Assembly: GCA_002437575.1 (NCBI GenBank)
Contig: DJQK01000046.1
Coordinates: forward strand, 1-6,368
From: Clostridiales bacterium UBA6388
GTDB taxonomy: Bacteria > Bacillota > Clostridia > Oscillospirales > Oscillospiraceae
Reading direction: 5' to 3'
Length of the DNA: 6,368 nucleotides
The notes beneath the pieces are model-generated. The model ran no database searches. It saw nothing but the letters and a program-made list of their open reading frames with translations, and was not told the origin of the DNA. The translations under genes and the position numbers were made by a program. Position 1 is the stretch's first letter; the number at the start of each line of letters is the position of its first letter. Shown piece after piece: positions 1 to 5,791 of this stretch.

Positions 1-173
1 GCCCGATCGGCAAGGCTTCCTTCGGCACCGAAAAGCTCGTGGAGAACTTCAACGCTCTGATGGGCGCCGTCATCAAGGCAAAGCCCGCCGCTGCCAAGGG
101 CCAGTATGTCAGAAGTTGCACCGTCGCTTCCACCATGGGCCCCGGCGTCAAGGTCGCAGCGTCCAAGCTGTAA
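1..173 (+). CDS. rplA: 50S ribosomal protein L1, C-terminal end (partial)
   Basis: The open frame runs in from the left edge (first full codon at position 3) and stops at TAA 171-173, giving the last 56 residues. The peptide contains the L1 C-terminal signature: a KLVENFNAL stretch, then KAKPAAAKGQY, then STMGPGVKV close to the end. L1 binds 23S rRNA at the mobile L1 stalk, which helps release deacylated tRNA. In many bacteria it also represses its own operon by binding mRNA. The gene order L1-L10-L7/L12 is the usual bacterial one and supports the call. Only 8 bases separate its stop from the -35 box of the next promoter and no terminator lies between, so some readthrough into rplJ is likely. 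Most of the protein lies outside the window. Confidence 0.96.
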   Translation, partial: PIGKASFGTEKLVENFNALMGAVIKAKPAAAKGQYVRSCTVASTMGPGVKVAASKL

Positions 174-181
174 TTTTGTCC

Positions 182-209
182 TTGACATTTCCCGTTTTTC
201 TGTTATAAT
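182..209 (+). promoter_or_regulatory. Consensus sigma-A promoter for rplJL
   Basis: A perfect -35 hexamer TTGACA (182-187) and a perfect -10 hexamer TATAAT (204-209) are separated by 16 bases. A TG dinucleotide at 201-202 makes it an extended -10 promoter. Transcription should begin near 216, just before the L10 leader structure. The match to consensus suits a very highly expressed stalk operon and shows that rplJL can be transcribed independently of rplA. Confidence 0.9.
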
Positions 210-216
210 ATCCAAG

Positions 217-335
217 CTGCCAAAGACCGCAGGAGGCATTCCGCCGTAATGGACAAGCGTCCATCCTGCCGAGGTTTCGCAAGAATGTAACGATTTTTGT
301 GTCCTCATGTCTTTTGGCATGAGGACATTTTATTT
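217..335 (+). promoter_or_regulatory. L10 ribosomal protein leader (autoregulatory mRNA element)
   Basis: The untranslated leader between promoter and rplJ has the layout of the L10 leader family. An outer helix pairs AGACC (224-228) with GGTTT (273-277), including one G-U pair. GCAGG (229-233) pairs with CCTGC (265-269), leaving a 3-base bulge at 270-272. Inside are a short GGC/GCC hairpin (235-237/243-245) and a 6-bp hairpin ATGGAC/GTCCAT (249-254/259-264). A terminator-like hairpin follows at 301-335. In this family the L10(L12)4 complex binds the kink-turn-like helix and lowers expression; in Bacillus subtilis this works by premature termination. The pairing is read directly from the sequence; the mechanism is transferred from the family. 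Confidence 0.85.
300..335 (+). terminator. Leader attenuator hairpin upstream of rplJ
   Basis: GTCCTCATG (301-309) pairs perfectly with CATGAGGAC (318-326) around an 8-base loop, and T300-A327 extends the helix to 10 bp. An interrupted U-rich tract ATTTTATTT (327-335) follows. It ends only four bases before the rplJ Shine-Dalgarno, so it can act only as a regulated (leaky) terminator, as expected for an L10 leader. Confidence 0.75.
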
Positions 336-338
336 CTC

Positions 339-345
339 GGAGGTG
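339..345 (+). promoter_or_regulatory. rplJ ribosome binding site
   Basis: GGAGGTG lies 6 bases before the ATG at 352. This fixes the rplJ start and rules out the in-frame ATG at 307, which lies inside the attenuator stem and has no ribosome binding site. Confidence 0.9.
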
Positions 346-351
346 ACATTC

Positions 352-882
352 ATGCCCAACGCAAAGGTTTTAGAGACCAAGAAATCCATCGTTGATGCTC
401 TGTCTGATAAAATTCAGAACGCTACTTCTGCTGTTTTTGTAGACTACAAGGGCATCACCGTCGCACAGGATACCGAGCTGCGTAACCAGTTCCGTGCTGC
501 GAATGTCGAATATGCTGTCGTGAAGAACACGCTGACCCGTTTTGCCGCCAACAAGGCCGGCTATTCCGAGTTCGACGAGCTTCTCAACGGCACGACGTCC
601 ATGGCTTCCACCACGGAAGACCCCATCGCACCGGCTCGCGTCATTTGCGAATTCGCCAAGAAGAACAAGAACGTCGTCAAGATCAAGGGCGGCATGGTCG
701 AAGGCAAGGTCCTGTCGGTTGACGAGCTCATGTCCTTCGGCGAGCTGCCTTCCAAGAACGCGCTCGTTGCGCAGGTTCTCGGCACGTTCCTCGCTCCCAT
801 TTCTTCCCTTGCTGTCGTTCTGAACCAGATCCTGGAGCAGAAGGGCGGCGCTCCCGCAGAGGCTGCGGAAGCAGAAGCTTGA
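352..882 (+). CDS. rplJ: 50S ribosomal protein L10
   Basis: The 176-residue product is of usual length for bacterial L10. It opens with MPNAKVLETKK and has the N-terminal rRNA-binding domain, with SAVFVDYKG and the conserved VEYAVVKNTL stretch. The C-terminal half ends in a hydrophobic helix (around SSLAVVLNQILEQK) that carries the L7/L12 dimers, followed by a short Ala/Glu tail. L10 is the base of the ribosomal stalk, which recruits translational GTPases. The start at 352 is chosen from its spacing to GGAGGTG at 339-345; starting at 307 would add 15 residues encoded by the attenuator hairpin. It is followed 45 bases later by rplL, with no terminator between, so the two are co-transcribed. 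Expression is probably fed back through the upstream leader. Confidence 0.97.
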   Translation: MPNAKVLETKKSIVDALSDKIQNATSAVFVDYKGITVAQDTELRNQFRAANVEYAVVKNTLTRFAANKAGYSEFDELLNGTTSMASTTEDPIAPARVICEFAKKNKNVVKIKGGMVEGKVLSVDELMSFGELPSKNALVAQVLGTFLAPISSLAVVLNQILEQKGGAPAEAAEAEA

Positions 883-914
883 TTCAAACAAACCATCACA
901 CAAAACATATAATT

Positions 915-920
915 GGAGGT
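915..920 (+). promoter_or_regulatory. rplL ribosome binding site
   Basis: GGAGGT lies 7 bases before the ATG at 928, in an AT-rich, unstructured spacer. It selects ATG 928 over an in-frame TTG at 913 that overlaps the site itself. A strong independent site fits the need to make several L7/L12 copies per L10. Confidence 0.88.
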
Positions 921-927
921 AATTACA

Positions 928-1302
928 ATGGCATCCGAAAAGATTACTGCTATGATCGAAGAAGTGAAGACCCTTACCGTTCTGGAGCTGGCTGAGCTGG
1001 TCCACGCTCTGGAAGAGGAATTCGGCGTTTCCGCCGCTGCCGCTGCTGTTGCTGCTCCCGCTGCCGGCGCTGCTGCTGCTGAGGAAGAGAAGACCGAGTT
1101 CGACGTCGTGCTGAAGGCTGCCGGCGCCAACAAGATCGCTGTCATCAAGGTCGTCCGTGCCGTCACCGGCCTGGGCCTGAAGGAAGCGAAGGAGCTCGTC
1201 GATGGCGCTCCCAAGAACCTCAAGGAAGGCATCTCCAAGGACGACGCCGAGAAGCTCGCTGCCGAACTCAAGGAAGCTGGCGCAGAGGTCGAGATCAAGT
1301 AA
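928..1302 (+). CDS. rplL: 50S ribosomal protein L7/L12
   Basis: The 124-residue acidic protein has the three classical L7/L12 parts. Residues 1-33 form the helical dimerisation domain that binds L10. Residues 36-51 are an Ala/Pro/Gly flexible hinge, coded by GCT/GCC-rich repeats. Residues 57-124 form the C-terminal domain, with VVLKAAGANKIAVIKVVR, then GLGLKEAKELVD and a terminal EVEIK. The C-terminal domain contacts elongation factors on the ribosome and stimulates their GTPase activity. The start at 928 follows from the Shine-Dalgarno at 915-920. The gene is the last of its operon here: a strong terminator begins 17 bases after the stop. No rpoB follows, although rplL-rpoB is a common arrangement. 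Confidence 0.98.
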   Translation: MASEKITAMIEEVKTLTVLELAELVHALEEEFGVSAAAAAVAAPAAGAAAAEEEKTEFDVVLKAAGANKIAVIKVVRAVTGLGLKEAKELVDGAPKNLKEGISKDDAEKLAAELKEAGAEVEIK

Positions 1303-1318
1303 GATCATTTCTGCATAC

Positions 1319-1352
1319 AAAACACGCTGCATGGTTTTGCAGCGTGTTTTTT
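1319..1352. terminator. Bidirectional terminator between rplL and feoB
   Basis: AACACGCTGCA (1321-1331) pairs perfectly with TGCAGCGTGTT (1338-1348) around a 6-base loop, and flanking A-T pairs extend the helix to 13 bp. The + strand has a six-T run (1347-1352). The - strand has TTTT at its exit, so the same hairpin can end both the rplJL transcript and the converging feoAB transcript, whose stop codon is only 3 bases away. Confidence 0.93.
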
Positions 1353-1354
1353 GT

Positions 1355-3220
1355 TTACCAGAGTGCGTTCAGGATCGCGCAGAGGCTCACGCCGATCGCA
1401 GTTGGAAGTACGATCGATACCAGCGCCCATTTTGCGCCGCCGGACTCTTTCCGGATCGTCAGCACCGTTGTGCTGCACGGCCAGTGAAAGAGCGTGAAGA
1501 GCATGACGCAAAGCGCCGTCTTTGCCGTCCAGCCCGCACTTATCAGCAGCTGCCCGATGGGCCCGGTCTGTACAGAAAGGCTCGCGCCGGACGACACGAT
1601 CATCGCGCACACCGGCAGCAGCAGTTCATTTGCCGGAAAGGCCAGAATGAACGCCAGCAAAATTGCGCCGTCCATTCCGAGAATCCGCCCCACAGGCTCC
1701 AGAAGCCCCGCCAGAAGCACAAGCAGGCTCTCCCCTTTAACGCTAACGTTTGCAATCGCCCAGAGCGCCAGCCCCGCCGGTGCGGCCACCGCGGCCGCTC
1801 TTCCGAGAACGAACAGGCTCCGGTCAAGAAGCGACCGCACGAGCGCCTTTTGAAGATCCGGCCTTCGAAACGGCGGAAGCTCCAGCGTAAAAGACGACGG
1901 CGTTCCCCGCAACACTGTCTTCCCCAAAGCGAAGGAAGACGCCATCGTCGCAAATACCCCCAGAAGCACGCAGAGCGTCAGAAGAAATGCCGCCGCGACG
2001 CGCGAGGTGCCGCCAAAAAACAGAGCGCTCAGGGTGAGTAACGTTGGGAATCGGCCGTTACAGGGAACGAGCGCGTTCGTGACCATCGCGATGCGTTTTT
2101 CGCGCGTAGAGTCGATGATGCGGCAGCCGCTCACGCCCGCGGCGTTGCAGCCGAAGCCCATGCACATCGTCAGCGCCTGCTTGCCGCAGCTGCCGCAGCG
2201 CTCAAACCAGCCGTCCATCAAAAACGCCGCCCGCGGCAGATAGCCCGCGTCCTCGAGAAGCGTGAAAAGCGGAAAGAAGATCAAAACCGGCGGCAGCATC
2301 ACGGAAACGACCGTCGCCGTCGTCTGGTACACGCCCGCGATGAGCGCCCCGGAAAGCCAGCCGGGTGCGTGCAGCAGCTCTGCTGCCCTCCACAAAACCG
2401 TTTCCAACGCGTCAAAGCCTCTTTGCAGCCACTGCGATGGGTAATTGGCCCCCACGATCGTCAGCCAGAACACCGCAAAAAGCAGCAGCCCCATCGTCAA
2501 AAAGCCTGTGACCGGGCCGGTCAGGAAGCGGTCAGCCTTTTCCGTTCGCTTTTTTGCAGCCGCACTTTGGTCCGTGACGGCCTGCGCGGCGATCTGCCCG
2601 GCACGCTCGACGAACAGACGCGCCATCCGATCACCATCGCGGCCCGATGCGCCTGTGAGCACGCTCGCGGCGTCCTGCGCGGTCTGCTGCGGCAAAAGGC
2701 GTCTCGGGTGCGGCCGCTCGAAGCCGTCTAAAATGCGGCGCAGCTGCTCGAGAAGCTGGCCCAGCCCCTCTTCCCTGCCCGCCGCGACCGGAACGACCGG
2801 CACGCCCAGAAGGTGCGAAAGAAGCGGGATATCGATCGTGATGTGCTGCTTCTGCGCTTCGTCCATCAGGTTCACGCACACGAACACGCGGTCGGTCAGC
2901 TCCAGGACCTGAAGCGCCAGAATCAGGCTCCGCTCGAGATTCGTCGCGTCGACCACAGCGATCACGCACCCAGCCTCGCCTCCGGAGATGAAATCCGCCG
3001 CGACCGCCTCCTCCTGTGACTTGCTGACCAAAGAATACGTCCCCGGAAGATCGATGAGCGTCACGTCCTCGCCCTTGTACCGGCACGTGCCCATGGCCAG
3101 CTCCACGGTTTTGCCCGGCCAGTTTCCGGTGTGCTGGTGAAGATGCGTCAGAGCGTTGAAGATCGTGCTCTTGCCGACGTTCGGATTTCCGGCCAGCGCC
3201 GCCGTTTTGCCCGCGCTCAT
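1355..3220 (-). CDS. feoB: Ferrous iron transport protein B (GTPase-coupled Fe2+ permease)
   Basis: This 621-residue protein imports Fe2+ across the cytoplasmic membrane. The N-terminal G domain is complete: G1 GNPNVGKS (11-18), the G2 Thr within GNWPGKTVE (Thr38), G3 DLPG (57-60) and G4 NLMD (117-120). A helical linker follows, and the membrane part starts near residue 237. It carries the Gate signatures GFGCN (355-359), PCNGR (386-390), ELPPFR (447-452) and FPANE (528-532), with many hydrophobic segments to the C-terminus. The length is clearly below the approximately 770 residues of E. coli FeoB and looks like a compact clostridial form. An upstream in-frame ATG would add 37 residues unlike FeoB. 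ATG 3220 is preferred because the G1 loop then starts at residue 11 and because this ATG overlaps the feoA stop as ATGA, which suggests translational coupling. The gene converges on rplL. Confidence 0.96.
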   Translation of the reverse strand: MSAGKTAALAGNPNVGKSTIFNALTHLHQHTGNWPGKTVELAMGTCRYKGEDVTLIDLPGTYSLVSKSQEEAVAADFISGGEAGCVIAVVDATNLERSLILALQVLELTDRVFVCVNLMDEAQKQHITIDIPLLSHLLGVPVVPVAAGREEGLGQLLEQLRRILDGFERPHPRRLLPQQTAQDAASVLTGASGRDGDRMARLFVERAGQIAAQAVTDQSAAAKKRTEKADRFLTGPVTGFLTMGLLLFAVFWLTIVGANYPSQWLQRGFDALETVLWRAAELLHAPGWLSGALIAGVYQTTATVVSVMLPPVLIFFPLFTLLEDAGYLPRAAFLMDGWFERCGSCGKQALTMCMGFGCNAAGVSGCRIIDSTREKRIAMVTNALVPCNGRFPTLLTLSALFFGGTSRVAAAFLLTLCVLLGVFATMASSFALGKTVLRGTPSSFTLELPPFRRPDLQKALVRSLLDRSLFVLGRAAAVAAPAGLALWAIANVSVKGESLLVLLAGLLEPVGRILGMDGAILLAFILAFPANELLLPVCAMIVSSGASLSVQTGPIGQLLISAGWTAKTALCVMLFTLFHWPCSTTVLTIRKESGGAKWALVSIVLPTAIGVSLCAILNALW

Positions 3221-3453
3221 GCCCACGCCTCCGCGAAGATCTTCGCCGCATCCCGCCTGCGAAGCGCAATGACCGCGCCGCGGATATAAAATGCGATGGG
3301 AGAGCCGCACGGTGCTTTTCCCCGGCAGCAAACCAGCGTCCCCGGGATGAGTCCCAGATCAAACAGCCGCCGCCGAAGCGCCCCCTCCACACGAATTTCG
3401 CATACACGGGCCGCTTGCCCCGCAGAAAGCTCCGATAAGCAAACCCTCTTCAT
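3217..3453 (-). CDS. feoA: Ferrous iron transport protein A (SH3-like)
   Basis: The 78-residue product has the usual size for FeoA, a small cytosolic SH3-like protein needed for FeoB-mediated Fe2+ uptake and thought to act on FeoB. Family signatures are RRLFDLGLIPG (28-38), APCGSPI (47-53) and IALRRRDA (62-69). Several Cys residues (5, 18, 42, 43, 49) are unusually frequent for such a short protein; their role is unknown. The start MKRVCLSEL is chosen from family length. A longer in-frame start at 3528 would add 25 basic residues and would start inside the preceding terminator. The ribosome binding site is only fair: AAGGA at 3466-3470, 12 bases from the ATG, with a closer GAGG at 3 bases. 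Its stop overlaps the feoB start by 4 bases. Confidence 0.92.
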   Translation of the reverse strand: MKRVCLSELSAGQAARVCEIRVEGALRRRLFDLGLIPGTLVCCRGKAPCGSPIAFYIRGAVIALRRRDAAKIFAEAWA

Positions 3454-3471
3454 CGCCTCGTCACGTCCTTC

Positions 3472-3514
3472 CCGCGCCCTTTTCCGGGCCCAAAACAGCT
3501 TACGCCGGGCGCGG
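3472..3514. repeat. GC-rich inverted repeat upstream of feoA
   Basis: CCGCGCCC (3472-3479) and GGGCGCGG (3507-3514) are perfect 8-base inverted halves separated by 27 bases, which themselves contain a GGGCCC palindrome (3486-3491). The element fills most of the space between the preceding terminator and feoA, so it would sit in the feoAB promoter or mRNA leader. It could be an operator or a leader stem, but there is no T-run to make it a terminator. Function unknown. Confidence 0.5.
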
Positions 3515-3526
3515 CAATAATGTGAC

Positions 3527-3563
3527 AAAAAAGCGCACCGCCCAGGTTGAGCAGTGCGCTTTT
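3527..3563 (-). terminator. Rho-independent terminator after the putative glycoside hydrolase gene
   Basis: Read on the - strand, AAAAGCGCAC (3563-3554) pairs perfectly with GTGCGCTTTT (3538-3529) around a 15-base loop that can pair further. It ends in a six-T run (3532-3527). It lies 10 bases after the TAG at 3574-3576 and separates that gene from feoAB, so feoAB needs its own promoter. Confidence 0.9.
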
Positions 3564-3573
3564 CGATATTCGT

Positions 3574-5373
3574 CTAGTCTGGCAGCGCGTCGAACGCAGG
3601 CTTTAGGGTCTCCAGTTTCGTGAGGCTGCACATCGCGTTCCACGCCATGAACCCGCCGTCGAGGCCGGCCTCCTGAAGCGCCCGGATCTGTCCTTCCACC
3701 TCTTCTGTGCCGTAGGTGTTGTACGGCGGGCGGATCGCGTCGTAGGCCTGGATCCATGTGCGGACAATGGCAGGGCTCGGCGTCTCGCTCTGGCGCTTGG
3801 CGGCATTTTTCGCCCAGTCGAGCATCGTCTCATACGGGTGCTCCCATGGGCGATACGAGCCGTTCTGCGCGAAGTGGTCGGGGTACGGCATACCGCTGAT
3901 GACGTCGACGACGTTGCTGATGGCGGGCCAGTACTGGCCGTAGGCGGTGACGTAGCTGCCGGAGGTCTCGCCGAAGACGTCGGCGCTGACATACACGCCG
4001 CAGTCGTGCAGCTCGTCGCACGCGTACATCAGAAAGCGCTGGATGGCCTGCGCCTTCGTTTCGTCATATTCGTTGCGGTAGTCGATGTTGCCGGACGCTT
4101 CGTAGTCATACGTGCCGTCCGGGAAGCGGACATAGTCGAACTGGATCTCATTGAAGCCAAAAAGCCGCACGGCCTCCTTGGCAAGCTCGACCTTATACTC
4201 CCACACGTACCGGCAGAAGGCGCTCGGCCAGTAGCTGCCCGCAATGTAAAGGGGGTCTCCCGCGGCGTCGGAGATCGCGTATTCGGGGTGATCGCTGACG
4301 AAGAACGAGTCGTTGAAGGTGGTAAGCCTTCCGATCACGTAGAAGCCTGCGTCCTTGATCTTCTGGATGCAGGTCTTGTATTCCTCCTGCGTGTTGTTGG
4401 CGAACTGGTCGGCCGTGGGCGAGTATTTGCGGAAAACCTCGGAGTCGTAGCCGATGGACGTGCCGTCCATGATGTTGACGACGAAGGCGTTGATCTTTGT
4501 CGACTTCGCGTATTCGATGTACGCGTCGATGTTGGAGAGAACCTCCGGGTCGCACGTGAGATACAAAGCGTACACGCGCTCGGGCATGACGTTATCTTCA
4601 AAGCTCGCCTTCTGCCGCGGGTAATAGTCCAGACTCTCGCCGTCGCCGCCGCCGTAGCGGTCTGCGCGTCCTGCGTGGATCATGTAGACGCCGAAGCGGT
4701 CATAGACCTCCATTGCGGCTTCCTGCGTGCTGGCGGTGTATTCGCCGGAAATATAGCCCGTTTCCTCGCCGTTTGTGACCTGGTAGAGGTGGACGATGCC
4801 GTCGGTCATGTAGTCGTAGCCGACGACTTTGAGCTCCGTGCCCTTCGTCAAGAGGCCGCCGAGCTCGACGGAATCGGGGCCTGCGCGGAGATTTTGCGGC
4901 GTGCGGACGAAAACCGACGTCTCCTGGACCACATCGTCCGGGTCGTCGGTCAGATTTTCTTCCGACACGTAGCCGAATTTCAGCGAGTCCAGATACGTCA
5001 TGTAATACGTCACGCCGTCTTTTTTGCGCGTCGAGTCCGTGGTATACGTGACCTCGCTGCCGCGCACGGCGGTGCCTGCGGGCTCGAGATCTTCGTCAAA
5101 ATAGCTCACGCTGGGGCTGGGCGCGCAGAGATAGGCCTTTTCATATGGGGCCTTTTTGAGCGTTTCTTCGGTTTGCTGCGGCTCTTCGCGTCCGCCGGTG
5201 ATCACGCAGATAAACAGAATCAGCGCCACCAGAACCAGCACCGCAAGCAAAATCAGCCACGAGTTCTGCCGGAGGAACTTCTTCTGCTGTTCGGTCCGGC
5301 GGCGTCTGGCCTTGCGCGATCTTTTTTTCTGCGGGGCTTCCGGTCTGCGCTCGGAATGAGGCTGCATAAACAT
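3574..5373 (-). CDS. Membrane-anchored putative glycoside hydrolase (DUF4015/PF13200-like TIM barrel) with SH3-like N-terminal modules
   Basis: The predicted product has 599 residues. Residues 1-36 are cytosolic and rich in Lys/Arg; 39-58 form one transmembrane helix (LILLAVLVLVALILFICVI), so the rest should face the cell wall. Two SH3-like modules are suggested at about 78-142 and 151-213, the second with FVRTPQNLRAGP and GYISGEY. From about 266 a putative glycosidase barrel carries IQFDYVRFPDG (410-420), SADVFGE (463-469) and GMPYPDHF (495-501). These are typical of the DUF4015 family, whose acidic residues (here Asp413, Asp465) are candidate catalytic groups. The substrate is unknown; peptidoglycan or a wall glycan is inferred from the SH3 modules and membrane anchor. 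An ATG at 5400 is rejected because it overlaps the -10 box. ATG 5373 has a good ribosome binding site; ATG 5367 is nearly as good. Confidence 0.88.
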   Translation of the reverse strand: MFMQPHSERRPEAPQKKRSRKARRRRTEQQKKFLRQNSWLILLAVLVLVALILFICVITGGREEPQQTEETLKKAPYEKAYLCAPSPSVSYFDEDLEPAGTAVRGSEVTYTTDSTRKKDGVTYYMTYLDSLKFGYVSEENLTDDPDDVVQETSVFVRTPQNLRAGPDSVELGGLLTKGTELKVVGYDYMTDGIVHLYQVTNGEETGYISGEYTASTQEAAMEVYDRFGVYMIHAGRADRYGGGDGESLDYYPRQKASFEDNVMPERVYALYLTCDPEVLSNIDAYIEYAKSTKINAFVVNIMDGTSIGYDSEVFRKYSPTADQFANNTQEEYKTCIQKIKDAGFYVIGRLTTFNDSFFVSDHPEYAISDAAGDPLYIAGSYWPSAFCRYVWEYKVELAKEAVRLFGFNEIQFDYVRFPDGTYDYEASGNIDYRNEYDETKAQAIQRFLMYACDELHDCGVYVSADVFGETSGSYVTAYGQYWPAISNVVDVISGMPYPDHFAQNGSYRPWEHPYETMLDWAKNAAKRQSETPSPAIVRTWIQAYDAIRPPYNTYGTEEVEGQIRALQEAGLDGGFMAWNAMCSLTKLETLKPAFDALPD

Positions 5374-5380
5374 TTCCCTG

Positions 5381-5386
5381 CCTTCC
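5381..5386 (-). promoter_or_regulatory. Ribosome binding site of the putative glycoside hydrolase gene
   Basis: GGAAGG on the - strand lies 7 bases before ATG 5373. A second purine stretch, AGGG (5379-5376), lies 8 bases before ATG 5367. Both sit downstream of the predicted transcription start near 5392, which the ATG at 5400 does not. Confidence 0.6.
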
Positions 5387-5398
5387 TGTACAGCCTCC

Positions 5399-5427
5399 AT
5401 TATACATCAACTTTTCGGAGATTTCCA
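5399..5427 (-). promoter_or_regulatory. Candidate promoter of the putative glycoside hydrolase gene
   Basis: On the - strand a perfect -10 hexamer TATAAT (5404-5399) is preceded, after 17 bases, by TGGAAA (5427-5422), a 4/6 match to the -35 consensus. The predicted leader is short (about 20 bases). The -10 box shares its last two bases with the first ATG of the longest frame, so that ATG cannot be the start for this transcript. The weak -35 lies inside one copy of a 12-base repeat, which hints at regulation. Confidence 0.6.
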
Positions 5428-5543
5428 CCATTTTTGTTAGATTTCTGATAAATTGCCGCATTTCGCCGGTTTTTTTCGCGTCCGCGCTCCATTTGCGCCC
5501 CGCTTTGTTCCAAAATTTACGCGCTTTCCACCATTTGCGCCCC
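5422..5543. repeat. Short direct repeats upstream of the glycoside hydrolase promoter
   Basis: TTTCCACCATTT occurs at 5422-5433 and again at 5525-5536. CCATTTGCGCCCC occurs at 5489-5501 and 5531-5543, exactly 42 bases apart; the second copies of the two motifs overlap. The first TTTCCACCATTT copy covers the candidate -35 box of the - strand promoter. The spacing of 42 bases is four helical turns. These may be binding sites for a regulator or simply remnants of a duplication. Confidence 0.55.
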
Positions 5544-5791
5544 CGTTCCGCAGCTTGGAAAATAGTTATGTCAATCGATTTTCAGAACTTTTGCAGGGTG
5601 TTTCTGCAAGCCGGCAATGTGACCGGCGGCGAAGAATTTTCGTGCTGCGCAAACCATTTTTCCGCAGGAATTCTTTGTGTATGAACCTCGTCTACCACCG
5701 TGATTTTCCGCACATGGAGCTTCTTTCCGAAATTCTGCGCCTGTACCACGACACGGCCATGCAGCTGCAATAGTTTTCCTTTTGCTCATAG

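Noticed and set aside
307..351. N-terminal extension of L10 starting at ATG 307
   Set aside because: The ATG lies inside the attenuator stem, has no ribosome binding site, and the added peptide is not part of L10. ATG 352 has GGAGGTG at ideal spacing.
908..913. TATAAT before rplL as an internal promoter
   Set aside because: Its start point would fall around the rplL Shine-Dalgarno (915-920), leaving no leader, and no good -35 is present; it is probably just AT-rich spacer.
370..1332. 320-residue open frame antisense to rplJ and rplL
   Set aside because: It is opposite two certain ribosomal genes, is rich in Leu/Ser from their complementary codons, and begins within the rplL terminator.
1202..2041. 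279-residue + strand frame running from rplL through the terminator into feoB
   Set aside because: It is out of frame with rplL, crosses a strong terminator, and its Arg/Gln-rich, low-complexity peptide resembles the shadow of GC-rich coding DNA.
2631..3407. 258-residue - strand frame overlapping the feoB G domain and feoA
   Set aside because: Its Arg/Gly-rich peptide is an out-of-frame reading of feoB, whose GTPase motifs are intact in the correct frame.
3500..3528. feoAB promoter with TTGTCA (3528-3523) and CGTAAG (3504-3499)
   Set aside because: The -35 is good (5/6), but the -10 matches only 3 of 6 at an 18-base spacing; too weak to list as a feature.
3838..5448. 536-residue + strand frame antisense to the glycoside hydrolase gene
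   Set aside because: Long antisense frames are common opposite GC-rich genes. The Val/Ala/Asp-rich peptide matches no family I know, and the - strand gene has clear domains, promoter and terminator.
5422..5543. CRISPR-like array
   Set aside because: There are only two copies of each of two short motifs, with no regular repeat-spacer pattern and no cas genes.
5453..5773. 106-residue + strand frame in the gap
   Set aside because: The first 75 residues are Phe/Arg/Pro-rich with no ribosome binding site and look non-coding; only the last 30 residues merit mention as a tiny ORF.
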